Source: Klebsormidium nitens (taxonomy: Eukaryota > Streptophyta > Klebsormidiophyceae > Klebsormidiales > Klebsormidiaceae). From it: a stretch of DNA of 64,000 nucleotides. Under the pieces are notes generated by a model. That model was given only the letters and a program-made list of their open reading frames with translations. It was not told the origin of the DNA and made no database searches. Position 1 is the stretch's first letter. Every line of letters begins with the position of its first letter. Position numbers and translations under genes: made by a program. Positions 1 to 12,517 of the stretch are shown here, in pieces. The DNA lies in NCBI GenBank assembly GCA_000708835.1, contig DF237111.1, positions 1-64,000 of the forward strand. The letters run 5' to 3'.

Positions 1-139
1 ATCCCCGCGAGGGGCTCGGAAAGCTAGCGCCGTTACAGCTTGCCTGATCACAGGAATGACAAAAAATCCAGTCGCAAACACGAGCTTAACCTGGTTCTTG
101 CAGCAATCAATGTTTGTTGAGGCGATGAGGAGTACTTAC

Positions 140-965
140 ATCTGCGACAATCTGCACCACAGTGCTGAAGTTGTGGCCACGGTCAAAGTAATCTGTTGTC
201 AAGAAACCGGCGGGCGCGTCATGAAGGATGTGTGTGCAATCGATTGCACCCACGCAGTTAGGTATGCCGTGCACAGCCTCCATCTGAGCGATTGCAGCTT
301 CTCGCTCCTGTCCTTCTTCAGGGTACTTTAGACGGGTGGGCCCTTCAACAATCAGAATGGCTTGCGCGACTCTCCAGTCAACATCACTAACGGTGCTAGT
401 ACCAACGCCAAAGAGCTCCCCCACTCCAAAATTAGATCCGCCATGTCCTAGCTTGTACAAACCTACTGCAAGTTGCTTTGTGACAGTCAACAACCTGCTT
501 GGCAAGGCTCTTGCAAGGCTATCAGGGGGTGTGCAAGTAAGTTGCGCTCTCAAAGCCTCCTCAAGATAAAGGAAAGTGGCTCTTCCAATTCTAAAGAGTC
601 GTCTCCACCTTTCATCATCGTAAACCCGCTGTACAAAAGTCTCAAACCATGTCAAAGATCTGGGTTTGATATACCCGGTCGCCAATATTTGCCCCAAAAA
701 GTTGCACATCTGTAAGAACTTCTTCTCCAAAGAGGGCTGCCACAACAGCAGCAGCGTCATCCATCTCCATTGTTGCGGCCAAAAATGCAAGATTATCCTC
801 CTCATCGTCATCCTCGGTGAAGTAAGCATCCCTGCTTGCGTAACTGGAGGCTCGACCCTCAAGAATGTCCTCAATCGACCAAGAGACAACCCCATGGATA
901 GAAGCTACTGCCAACAGTAGGCTAGCTGTGGTCACTGCAAGGGTGGTCAATGTTGCAGCATCCAT
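140..965 (-). CDS. PIF/Harbinger (HARBI1-like) transposase nuclease, partial and frameshifted
   Basis: The reading frame resembles HARBI1/DDE_Tnp_4 nucleases. Visible parts are a helix-turn-helix-like stretch (FGVGTSTVSDVDWRVAQAI), the first catalytic Asp context (IPNCVGAIDCTHI) and the following YFDRGHNFSTVVQIVADV. The N-terminal part (MDAATLTTLAV..., ATG at 965, with one hydrophobic segment then an acidic patch) lies in a different frame. The two frames can be joined at the run of five T and four G on the minus strand (692-700 on plus), so one base has been gained or lost there, or the gene is decayed. The exon ends at 140 on a good donor (GTAAGT at 139-134). The second and third catalytic acids would be on exons beyond the window edge. 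It may be a transposon copy or a domesticated HARBI1 gene; terminal repeats were not found. Confidence 0.75.
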
Positions 966-1077
966 GGGCTCTGAGTGCAGGGCTGCCCGGCCCGGTCCTG
1001 CTGTTTGTCTCAGGCTCTTGCCGCTTTGGCCTCCCTTCTCAGTCTGCTTCCTTTTGCTTCTTTCGATCAATGACGGT

Positions 1078-1140
1078 TACAGTGACAGTGACAGTGACAG
1101 CCGTGCATGACCACAGTGCATGCCACTGGCACTGGCACTG
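1078..1140. repeat. Short microsatellite-like repeats
   Basis: A run of CAGTGA hexamers (about 1078-1103) is followed about 20 bases later by three units of CACTGG (about 1121-1140). Both lie just upstream (5') of the Harbinger-like frame. No function is suggested. Confidence 0.7.
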
Positions 1141-1827
1141 GCCCGCCCGCGCTTAGACTTTCGCGCTTTCAGCACCGAGCGCCGCGGTAAACCCCACTCC
1201 ATGCGACACTGTTTCCGCTAAATTGACGAGGCACGTGTAACGCGTGATCCCGCGATCGGCCCCCTAAAAAGTTTAGCGGTAGAGGGTGCATGCGACACAC
1301 CCCTTACACCCGCCAAAATTCATAATCGTTCGCGGCCTATGATTTGTTTATCAGCCCGCGGCCTGCCAATCATTACAGTAGCTGTTCGTGAAGTCTAAAA
1401 GGTCTGACAATCATGTGGGTAAAGACAGTAGTTTTCCTGACTTTTAGAGGTCCTTTTCCTGACGCTGGCAAGGAATCAGCAGGCTGTCCGGTCGCTGCAG
1501 ATCCTCTCATGGCGCCATGCATTGGTTCTAAGTTGTCTTGCTGGTGCAATTGACATAAATTCCTGGTAGGCCGTAGATGGCATTGTTAAGTCGCTGTCAC
1601 CAGCAGCAGTGGCAAGGCACCTGCTTGACGGGTCTTTGCCAGGTTCAGCAGAGGTGTCAGCAGGTCGAGAGGCAAGGCATATGTAAGGTGGAAGGAGGTG
1701 AATCTGCTCTACCAAAAGCTTTCTCTTTTCTTTAAGGGCATTCTTTTGCAAAAGCCTTTCAGGGAGCGCGGCCCTCGGTGTTAGTGCCGGCACACTCACC
1801 TTTGTTCTTTCCACTAAAGTTACCCCG
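1141..1827. other. Intergenic, divergent promoter space
   Basis: No gene is seen. This stretch separates the minus-strand transposase frame from the plus-strand aspartic protease, so it probably holds both 5' regions. I could not identify a convincing TATA box. Confidence 0.4.
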
Positions 1828-4800
1828 ATGGCGTCCCATCTTTCTACCCCCTTCCTGCTGATCCTGCTGGCCGCCGGCTGTTGCCAGCTGTCGCCCGCCT
1901 CTGCCCAGGTTCCAACACCTGTCACCCAGCTCCCATTCAGCTCCAGCGAGCTCGCTCCGCAGACTGCCGCGCGGGCTGCTTACTTCAGCGCCATGCTCGC
2001 AGGAGGGGGCGGAGATGCAGCCAACTTGGCTGCCAATGTGAGAAACTTTGCGGCGACTCCCGTCGGCCTGGGGGGTGGGTTCATTTCGCTGGCGACATTT
2101 GTCGTGAACACCGCGATTGGGACGCCTCCTGTGACGGTTCCGCTGATCGTTGACACCGGAAGCCATGTGTGCTTTACACAAGGACCAAACTGTACGACCT
2201 GTCCGAGTGGGGGCGGGTGCCAGAACAGTCCCTTTGGTGCGAACTCAGGCTCGACTTGTCCCTATGGGGGGCCGATATACGATCCCTCCCAATCTAGTAC
2301 AGCTGTCACCAGCACAACGTGTGCCCAGTGCGCAGGTGAATCGTTTGGGGCGACGGGGTGCCTCGAAGAGGCATTCTCCCCCCCTAATACGTGCCAGTTC
2401 GAGATCAGGTTTGGGATTGGCAATGCCGCGGGCCGGTTTACGCAGGACGTTGTGTCGGTGGGGTCTGTCTCCTCAGGGGGTCAGCGCCTTTTCATCGGGA
2501 CTACCACCTTTCAGTCCGCCTTCGAGGGCACAGCGGGGTTGCTGGGCTTCGGGCCGGCCGTGACTTCCCTGCCTGTCCAATTGAAGCAGGTATGTAGTGC
2601 TGGTCGGTCTGTTCAGTCAGGTATCGCCTTTCTGAGTTGTTCTTTCTTCGGAGGGGTTTTCTCCCGGCGCGCTAAGCAGTGTCGCCCAGAATGTTGGCTC
2701 CAGGCAGCTGGTCGGTCAGGAGGTGTTGTTAGGAATGCGAAATAGTCTTGCCTAGAAGAAACGGACCAAACCCTCCGAAGGTTACACAGTCTGTGAACGC
2801 TGAGGAAACTCTTTGGGAAACTTGCTGTTGGGGGCTTTTGAATATCATCTCTCTCTTGCATGCACCTGTTCTTGACAGCAGTTGCTTTAACAAACCAGGA
2901 GTGTGAAAGCTCACGCCTTTGACCTTGATAGGAAGGAATGTTGAGCGCTGTCCCTTCTGTGCGGAAGATCAAGAACCACCTAAGGACAATCTGTCTCTTT
3001 CAACTACACCACATGTCATGTGTTCGCCACTCTGTCTGTGTTGCATAAAATTGTCAACGATTCTCACCCTCTGGCCAGAGTACATTAACCTTAACCTTAC
3101 ACTGTCGCTTCGATCCAAAGATCATTAATTCAGCACTTTGCATCCGTACGATCCGCATGTCAGCAAGGATCGCCCACCACCCACTTTGCCATTTCCTCTT
3201 CCCCAGCATTCAGATCCTGTTCTCGATTCACATGTTGCCTGTTTGGTGCCTTACCAGACTTGTTGGAAGAGAAAGGACCAGACTCGTGAGTGTTTTTTCG
3301 CAAGTACGACCGTCAACATTGACAAAGAATCTCGTCGCCTCATGCTAATCACTAAAGCAGATTCATTTGTAGTTGGCTCTCAAGCAGCAACCTCACCTCT
3401 CACAATCTGTAACGCCAGTCTATGCCCCCGAAAAAGCAATTTGTTGCGTCTTTTTTGTTTTCCTGCTATTCCTCAAATTTGGGGTGGTTTCAGCTCCGAC
3501 CCAAATTGGGCAGAATGACCGCTGCAGCACAAGAAAACCCTGAAACGCCAAAACAAGAAGATCGCGTGTTGCAGTCATGTACAAGTCCAATGTAACTTAT
3601 TGCGATGCTCACCCTTGCATGCCTGTCCAGGTCGGCGCCCTTCCTTCCTCCACCTTTGCCCTTTGCCTGGCATCCGGTACCAGCAACGGAGGCACGCTCT
3701 TCCTTGGGGGGGTCCCTGACCAGCCTGGCGGCGCCCCCTACGACATTTCGTATACGGGGCCCCTGCTCCGGAACCCTTTTGTCTTTTTCATCATACCGAA
3801 CCCAACGAACGTCCTGTTGAACGGCAACCCTGTGGCTGGGGCTGCTTCAGCGCTGCAATCTGACACCAATGCAGGATCCGCTTGGATCGTGGACTCAGGT
3901 ATTTAGCCTCACCCACATCTTTCCAATTGCAGCTTGTTGTCTTAGTTTTAGCCAACTTGAGCCTGGCTCTGAGACTGCAAGAGTCGAACTTCTGAATCTG
4001 CTTTGTTGATTGTTTACTTTGGATGAACCTGTCAATTTGGGTGGTTCTCACGTGAGTCTGGGCATTTTAAGAAGCTTGTTACGTCAGAGAAAAAGTTTGG
4101 GGGGACTTTTGTTCGAACCAAAAAGGGTCACCGGAGAAACGGCGACAAGCACCAATTGCAAGCACGAGTTGCCGCGACTTTGCTTGCTCAGATTTCTCGT
4201 GTCTGTCAGAATTCATGAGCATCACACGGGTTTTTCTGGATCTGTGCACCACTTGCTTTGACTCCGTCAAAAAGGTAAAGCCAGCTTTCTTGGACGAGCT
4301 TTTGCAGATTGCGGCCCTTTCAAGATCTAATGACAGCCCGAGGTCCCAGGCGTTTTTGCAGTTTATGATGATTTCCGCGACTTCTATCACTATCACTAAC
4401 TCACGCGCTTCGTGTTACCTTCCAATCAGCCTCAAAAAACATCTAGCTCGAAGCACACTTTCATTATGTGTGAGCAGCAAAGCGGCAATCTTTTTATTTG
4501 TTCGTCATCTTCTGAAAGTCGTGCTTCATCCTTGCAGGGACCACGCTCACTGTTCTTGGCACCCCCTTGTACGACGCACTGCTGGGCGCCATAAAGACAG
4601 CTGTCGGGTGCCCCAACACAATCTCCCGGGTCGGCTTGGATTTCATCGAGTGAGATTTGTTCCTTTTGCTCCAAAATGCGATTCACCTTGGGGCACTGTT
4701 TCTTCCATTTTAGCGTAGCATTCTCTTTGTATCTCAAAAGTCTCGGGTCTTCTGTTACATGGGGAGTCGCATCAGTTTTGGTGTTTGATGAGAAAGTGCT

Positions 4801-7800
4801 TCGGGGAATGGAGGACGAAACGACTCGTGTTTCAGGGTTTGGAGGAAGCAAACGTCCAATGGTAGTTACGACAAAGTTGCTGCATTTGCCGTTTACTTAA
4901 GGTCGTCAACCAGATGACACCTGTCAAATCTGTCCTTATTTCCATAAGTACTTTCCTCTTGCTTTGCTCAACATTTTTATCTGCTCTTGACTCATGTGCA
5001 TCTCATTTTTTTGCAGCCTCACGACGTGCAACCCACGTAAGTTCCTCCCTTATCTCTTCCGTTATATTTGCAGTGTTGCCACAGGAATTTCTCTCACTTC
5101 CGTTGCCGTGGCGGGCAGCTGCTTGTGTTGTTATACAGTGCGAACGTGCTCTCCTAGAGAGCATGCAGAGGGTTGTCAGCGGAGCTTAACTTCTCTGGAG
5201 TGTCTAAAGCGCAGAATTTTTGTAGTTTATTCTTGTGTCCCCCGTACTCGAGGTGTTGCTTTTCTCACATACAGTGCTTACAAACTGATGGTTTCTCGTC
5301 GTTTGCGCTCTCCTTGAAAACATCCATTTTGTGTAGTGCTTCGCGGTTAGTCTTTTCTGATGCCTTAAGGATCAGATATCCCGTAACTTGACGCGCTTAG
5401 ATGCACGTCCCTTGACAGGCTCCTCGCCGTATGGGGATCCGCCCCTCTGCCATCGACGCCTTTTCATTCCAAAAAGCGTTCATTTCTTTATCCCTGCTCC
5501 TCTCCTGGAAAAATCAAAGCCGCCCCCATTTTACCCATTCCGCAGCGTTCACGTCTTTTTCCAACGATGAGCTCTACTCGCGCTTCCCCACTCTGACGCT
5601 CCAGCTGCAAGGCACGCAAGCGGTCGCGCGGCCAAAGTCGTACCTTTACCCCCTGGACGGCACTAACCGTTTCGTTAACCCGGGCATTGATGACGGGGGC
5701 CCGGCCTCTTCTAACCCGAATAACGCGGCTGTCCGAATCGTCGGCGACAGTTTCATCACCGATAACCTGGTACGGTTTCATCTCGGTTCTGGCCAACTGA
5801 AATGTTCCATGCGGAACGAGGCACGTCTGACAGCATCTATGAAGCACCAGTAATGATACTCTGTTGGTTGGAGCTTGGATTGGTAGTTTTGGACACGCCC
5901 AGGGGACTGCTGCTTGTAATTCCATACAATCTGAGCCCTGGTATAGCGCGAAAATTTGTCCGCAATCTTGAGAAAATCCAGGATTTTTGTTGACGTCAAC
6001 GCGAACAGTGTCCGAAGCTTTTGTCCGAGGTTCGTTTGGCCAAGCGCATCTTGGCGTGGCTTAAAGGTGACCGGGGCAACCTCAATCTGGTTCCTTTTGA
6101 GGTTGGACGTAGCAAACTTTCTGTCTGGACGTCTAAGAACCTGAAAAAGGCTGTGAAAAAGCTCGAGAACTACCGCTCTTGTACGCAAAGTTATGCCTGG
6201 AACCGAGCGCCTTCTGTTTCCAGGTCGTTTTTGACGCAGAGAACAGCCGGGTGGGTTTTGCGAGCGTGAACTGCGACACTCTGTGTAAGTCGCCTATACC
6301 CGCTTGCGCCTTTGGGGACTGCAAGCAACCATTCTTCCCTTGTACGACAAACCAGGAAGTAGACTCTCAATGAAATCTCATTTTTGCATAAGCTGAAGCT
6401 TCAAGTCATCCGGCCGTTCTGAGAGATAGGATTCCAAATTTCCTCACTCCCTTGGAGCTTCACGAGTCAAGCGTTTCTTGGCCAAGCTTGTCCTTTCACA
6501 TTTATCTGCGGTACGTCCACGCCCACTTGGAAGATCAGAGACTTATGACAGGTGCCACGAACAAGGGCGGGGATCAGTCTCGTAGGATTGCTTTTCAGGG
6601 CTTCCGTCTCGATGTTGTTCCAGATCCGCTCGTACGACTTTCTGTCCATTTTTAAGCCTTTGTCTGCACCGAGCGAACAATCAAGTGATCTTCGTCGCTG
6701 CAGCATCTCGATCAGTATTCTTCCTTCGCCGGTTGACGCTCCCCGCACTTGCTTCTGCCTCTCACCTCCCCTGTCCAAAAGGAAATCTAATATTGTGCAT
6801 TGAGCAACCTGGCTCCTTTTACGATCCTTCCCCAAGAGTTGTTCCGCTGATGGCCGCGAAACTGTCCATCTGCAGTGCCTCTCGCACCCGCTTCAAGCAA
6901 CCCCTCCCCAACTGTTTCTCCCCCGACCACTCCCGTCTCCCCGGGTGTTTCCGCTAACCCGGGGCCGGACGGCACGTGCAGTTCTTTCCTCGCCACCCCC
7001 AACCAGTGCTACACGGCGGACGGCACTGGGTCTATCTGCTGCGCCGGCCAGGTGGATTTGGCTGGGTTTGGTTGAATCTGGCTGGGTTTAGCTGGGTTTT
7101 GCTGAGTTTGGCTGGGTTTGGCTGGGTTTAGCCGGATTTCGTTTGGCTTGGTCGGGCTTGGTTGGATTTGACAAGCTGGGCTACATGATAAGGACAGGAA
7201 AGGTAAGGAGATGGAGTAGTAGAAACGCATCGGGCAACGTTCATCACACATTCAGCGCCTGCTTCTGCCCATTGCTTTTCTTTGCACCTTTTGCGTCAGA
7301 GAAGATGTAATCAAGGGAGCAGAAACCCAACGGAGGGGTAAATAAGATCAACAGGAAGTGGAAGGAAGACGTACTCAAAATTAGTAAAATCAAGCGCGTT
7401 TGAGGACCCGAGCATGGGTCATAAGGGACCCATGTACCCTGTCTACATCATCCTGGTCGTGGTTGATCATCGAGGTCTCCTTGAACTGTGCTTGGCCATA
7501 CTTCCGCTACTGGTTTTCCGTTGGAAGATAGAAAGCACCCCTTTATGCCGATCAATGGAATACAGATGCACTCGTTGTTGGCCCTTGCGATATGTTTCAG
7601 TTTCGAGGCACTTTTGCTGTGTTGCCGTCAGCGTAGGCAGTTTTTCTGGTTCAACAAAAGCTTGCACTATGTTCATTCTTTGCAGAGGCCAGCCGCAGGA
7701 TGCATCAATAATTCCACATCCGTAGCGTCTTTCTGATCGTAGAGCAGAACACCGATTGCAAACATGCTGCCTGCCAAACCGTTCTTTTCTGTTGAAGCCT

Positions 7801-10025
7801 CGTTCGTAAGCGGCACCTGCTCGGCCAACTCCTGCTTTACATTGGGATTGGCTTCCATCTCAAAGCGGAGGTCTAACACGTGGCAAACGTAACACTCAGC
7901 AGCGTCGTTTCCAGACATCCTATAAGTTCCGCGTCCCTTGTTTTCGTCCAGTGCCCCAACCCCCCTGCCGTCGGAACCCCAAATTGCGGAGCTGGCTCTG
8001 CGGCCCCCCCGACCACGCCTGCCCCAACCGTCGCTCCCCCGACCACTCCCGCCCCGACCGTTCCGGTTCCGGCCCCGACCACCTCCGCCCCAACCGTTCC
8101 GGTTCCGGCCCCGACCACTTCGGCCCCAGTACTTCCGGCTTCGACCACTCCGGCCTCCCCCGGCGGTTCCGCCAACCCGGGACCGGACGGCACGTGCAGC
8201 TCTTTGCCCGCCACCCCCAACCAGTGCTACACGTCGGACGGAACGAGGTCCATCTGCTGCGCCGGCCAGGTGGGTTATTCTTCCATTGTTGTGCATGAGG
8301 CTGTCAATTGCGAACTTAGAAAGAGGACTCTAGGGCTCCAGTCACCATCGCGGGCAGCCTGTCAGATTCAGAAGAAAAGGTGCTCGACGAGAACGGGATA
8401 AGGAGCGAGCTGAGTCAGGTCAAGGTCGACATGAAGTACTCGTCTTGGATCCCCTAGTCAGTACGCACGTTTTGGGCCTCTTGACACAACGGGTCTTTTG
8501 ACCAACCGCTGGGCGAATGTGTCAAAGCAAAAGTTCGGAAACGCGGCGACGCGCTTACACAAATCTCGTGCAAAAGTCGCCGGCGAAGTCTAGAGGCCGA
8601 CTTTGCGGTTGGCAGAGAGCAATTGATGCGACCTCCATCGGATGGTCCGGAGGGTCGAAGTTGGGGGCTGCCCCCATCGATCGACGGTTCTGAACTTTTG
8701 TTGCCGGCACCACGAGCGTGCGCACTGACTGCCCCAGTTGTACTGACGTCCGCCAAAAGCAAGTGCTGGCCGGTCAAGCGTATTGTGACCTCTCTGACGT
8801 CGTTGACATCAAGTACTGTCTCCACGCCGACTGATTGTGTCTTGTAGCAGTAGCAGAATCGATTAACGGAAACATTCAGAACCTTCTGAGTGGACACGTT
8901 AAGCACCTTTTGATCAAACCTCCAAGAACCTCAGCTGGCTATCTGCAAGACTTGGTTGGATTTCCGATACTCAATATGCAGAATGCTACTCACACTCAGT
9001 CGCCCACGGTCAAAGGACAAGGGGCTAAACTGGAGTCACTCTTTAAATTGTATCGTACTTCTTAACCCGATGTAACCTTGTCTTTTCTCAGTGCCCCAAC
9101 CCGCCCGCCGTTGGCAACCCGAGCTGCGGAGCGGGCAGCCCCGCCGCCCCCACCCCGACCAACCCCGCGCCTGCAGCGACAAACCCGGCGCCTAACCCCA
9201 CCACTAACCCGACCACTCCCGCGCCCGTGGTCCCGGCCCCTACCACCCCCGGTGTAAACACCCCGGCCCCCACGTCAGCTTCGGGGACACCAAATGTCTT
9301 CCCCGCAGGGGGCGTGTGCAACCCTTCGTCGTCGTTTCCGAACCAGGTGCGCGCAACTACTAGCCGGGTGTTTCGCTCTTTGTCTCTTTCCAAATTCTGC
9401 GGCCACGCTAGCTTTTCCTCTTCGCGAACCGCCCGTGCTTTTCTTTCTCGCAGTTGCGCTGTGTATTGTTCCGGCTTTCTCGCGTCTGCCCAATCTGGGG
9501 AATTGCTGAATTGTGCCTTTGGATCTTCGGGTGTGATCTTGATCGATGAGATTCTTGGAGGTGCCCGTCTGACGGCGTGCTCGTACTGTGACGAAACATC
9601 GCGTAAGAGATGGAGATTTTCTCTCGTACCTTCCATTTGAGGAAGGTTAAGATGCATTCTACTATTAACAAAGGCGCCAGGGGATGGTAGGGTTGGTCGG
9701 GTGCTTAAGGTGGTTTTGGTGCATAGAGCGTAAATTTTGGGTCAAGTTTTAGTCCGAATGCGTGGATTACTTGATCGTTAAGTGAAATGAAAGGGTATTT
9801 GAAGTGGGAGCTACCAATATTGGTGAATTGTGCTCCTCAACGACTAGCAACACTGCGTCCCGTTAGGCTTGAGAATCCTCAATAAGTTGTGACAATTACC
9901 GTTGTTGTTGATTGCCGTTACGGTTGTTGTTATGTGCGCAGTGCTTCAACGCCGACGGTTCCGCTTTCACCTGCTGCTCGGGACCTTGCCCCGGGACGCC
10001 CGGCAACACTCCGTCCTGTACCTAA
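1828..10025 (+). CDS. Secreted A1-family aspartic protease with three six-cysteine C-terminal modules
   Basis: Ten exons: 1828-2589, 3631-3898, 4538-4649, 5017-5036, 5546-5769, 6224-6284, 6876-7051, 7952-8269, 9092-9346, 9942-10025. All junctions are GT-AG and phases agree, giving 759 residues. Residues 1-27 are a signal peptide (hydrophobic core, ASA cleavage). Catalytic Asp109 lies in LIVDTGSH and Asp342 in WIVDSGTTLTVLGTP; the usual C-terminal VVFDAENSRVGFASV strand is in exon 6. Residues from about 483 hold three modules with the spacing C-x9-C-x9-CC-x3-C-x9/10-C, separated by Pro/Thr-rich linkers that look like O-glycosylated spacers. The introns inside the modules are all phase 0 and fall just before the fifth Cys, which suggests exon duplication. 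It should be secreted or wall-bound. The 20-base exon 4 is the least certain exon, although its phase fits. Confidence 0.88.
7052..7175 (+). repeat. Degenerate tandem repeat in protease intron 7
   Basis: About eleven units of a 10-base motif close to GGCTGGGTTT begin exactly at the donor of exon 7 (7052). Several units contain an AG or GT, so the array could affect splicing. It is confined to this intron. Confidence 0.8.
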
Positions 10026-11749
10026 GGTAAGCCCCGGTGCTTTACCCCGAGTAGAACTGTTTCCGCTCACCCCTTATCATCTACTTGAGTTGACGCCGCC
10101 TAAAGTGGTCCAGATTGAGAAGCAGCCTCGAGTCTTTGAAAAGGTCGGATTCCGTTTCAGGAAGTTTTAGTCTTTGGAACTCTTTGGAGCGGACTCTGTT
10201 TCGTCCGCTTTGTGCCTCTCACAAAATCTGGCTGCCTGACTCAAGCTTGCTCTCTGCGGATTGCCTGGGACGAGGCGTTCGATCTGGGCGGTATGGCGGA
10301 CCTGACAGATCAATGTATGCTTTAAGATCGTGTCATAAATCGGGCGCCGTTTATGGAAACGCCTTCGCGACTTTCGGCTGACTTGCATTGAACCAGGCGG
10401 CCGAGCTCGACGTGTCAGCAAAAATTCGTCGTTTAGGACTGGGATTCGTACTGGCATGTGCGAAAAATGCGCCAACTCGTGGCCTTTGAGATTCCTTCTC
10501 GCGGACACTGCTATGCCATTAAGGGCGGTGCTCAGTGGGCAATTCGTGTAACATCAACATTGGTTGGAAGGAGGCACTTAGAAGCAGCGAGAGGTTTAAC
10601 AGCCGCAAGGTTTGAACGCTGCCTCACCCCCTTGTCGAAGGCCAATTTTCTCACACTACTGACTTAACTTCGCGCGCGTCGCTGATCATTTCATCCAATT
10701 CATGCTCTTTTCGCAGTCAACACATCCCTTGGATTATGCAATCCAGCCAATCCAGTCAAGACGTCCGGGCCCTTGCAGGGACTCGTGGCGCACAGGAGTC
10801 TCTAAATGAGAGTATTTATTCTGGCCGGTCGCGCAAGCACGCTAGAACGGCGTATAAGGAGACGTCCGGATTTTGGTCGGTCTGCCTAAGAGGATCAAAC
10901 TGAGATTTCTAGATATCAATCACACCATTTTGTATTCCGAGCAATACACGCGTTGAGAGAAGCAGTTTTGTACCCGGCTGTATTTTGTCGTACCAAGCGT
11001 GCGAGCCCACTCGATCAAAGAGGCGTTCTGAGAATACGCGCTATCCAGCAAACATTCTAGGCCCCCACGCGCGGGTTGAAAGGAATCATCGTCCGGACTC
11101 GGAAGAACCTTCTTGTGGACGGAAGTGTACGCTATTTAGTGTCGAGCCCACATTGACGGGCTTTGGAGTTGATTACTTAAGTTGAGACCAGGTTGCAAGA
11201 GAGTAGCCCGTCGCTTGCGCCGAATTTAACAAACATAACCTGTCACGTGTTGGTCGTTCTAGAGGTATAAAGTAAAGCGCATGAAGGCCTTCTGATAGGT
11301 AAAGTCTGACGCTAACTCGTACGGTGAAACTGCGTCTCCAGATATTGAACAATTCTTCTAACCGTCATGATCTATCTTGCTCAGATGCTTCACTGGGTCC
11401 CTCACTAAGCTCGAAACGTCGTAACCATCGATATCCTAGAGGCAACCGCTGGCACTGAGCAACTTAATTCAAGTCATGACCAAATGCGTAATTGGATTGC
11501 GAGGTCACATGTCGCCTCTATGTAGTCAATGTTTCAAATTTGTTGACGCTTATCTGTCGAGATCCGAGCAAAGCGATGACAGATTTGAACGGAGTGCTGG
11601 CATGCCAAACACTGTAGTCCTAGCAATCGACACCTCGTTCAGGGACGTAGACTCAATGACGAGCACAATTCTGCCACGTGTACAACCATACTATGCGTGC
11701 GCGCGCGGTGACGACTTAGTTCCCAATCGCTAGTGTGCACGAAAGCTGC
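10026..11749. other. Intergenic; no gene recognised
   Basis: Only short unrelated frames are present. A good donor-like GTAAGC directly follows the protease stop codon at 10023-10025, so a 3' UTR intron could reach into this stretch. Confidence 0.4.
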
Positions 11750-11926
11750 ACGGTGCCGGGCGCTGCAGCTAGTAGCTGCAGCGCACTGCAGTGTGCACTG
11801 CTGCTGCGGCAGTGCGGAAGGCCTTGCTTGCACACGTGGCGCGCAGAAAGAAGGGGGGTCCTGGCGCGCGAGCAGTTCCAAGATGACAAGCAGAATGTCG
11901 CCCGGAAGCTCCGCCATGGGCGCCAT
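11750..11926 (-). pseudogene. Inverted F-box remnant
   Basis: From the ATG at 11926 the frame reads MAELPGDILLVILELLARQDP, an F-box start matching the genes at 12518 and 14976. A missing base after the PPSF codons moves the rest (LRATCASKAFRTAAAA) into the next frame, so it is broken. It is in the opposite orientation, about 0.6 kb upstream of the intact copy, and appears to be a third member of the local family. No downstream part of the protein can be recognised. Confidence 0.7.
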
Positions 11927-11950
11927 CGCTGATTACACCGCGGAGGCCCA

Positions 11951-12517
11951 ACAGTAGATCAAGTTCACCTGTCCTTCAAAGTCGCAGTCGATTCTGCTCG
12001 GGACCTGCTTCACCGTACTAGCGGCCCTCTCCCTCAGCGTCTCGGACGTCAAGAGGCTTTGGAATGGTTAACCACTTACCGAGAACTGTTACTGCAAAGC
12101 CCCACCCTCAAAACTCACAGCCGCGACCCAAGCGCCGTACGTGCTCGCCTTTGCGGACTCTGCTCATCTGCTCCGTCCGACTCGAACACGCGCCCGCGCC
12201 TCCCCGACCGCCGCCACCTGACTCCGCAAACCCTGCGCAAAGCCGGCCGCCGTTCGTGTATAGGTACGTGGATCTAGACACGCGTGTGCAATGGTATCTA
12301 CCAATCATTGCATGACGCCGCCATAATCTTTGTCATCGTAACATGTCCGGCAGCTGCCGTCCAGTTTTGCTTTGGCGGCGCGTCCGCGATCGGTCCCAGA
12401 TCGATCCTTAGCCCTCCTCCAAAACAAACTTGAGCCCGTCTGATCGAGGTGGTCAACCAAAGATAGACGTCACCTTGCCTGCACAACAGAAACGCTGAAA
12501 CTCGCACGCGCGCGGTG
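11951..12517. other. Space between divergent F-box copies
   Basis: Nothing coding is recognised. It separates the inverted remnant from the intact F-box gene and may hold the promoter of the latter. Confidence 0.35.
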
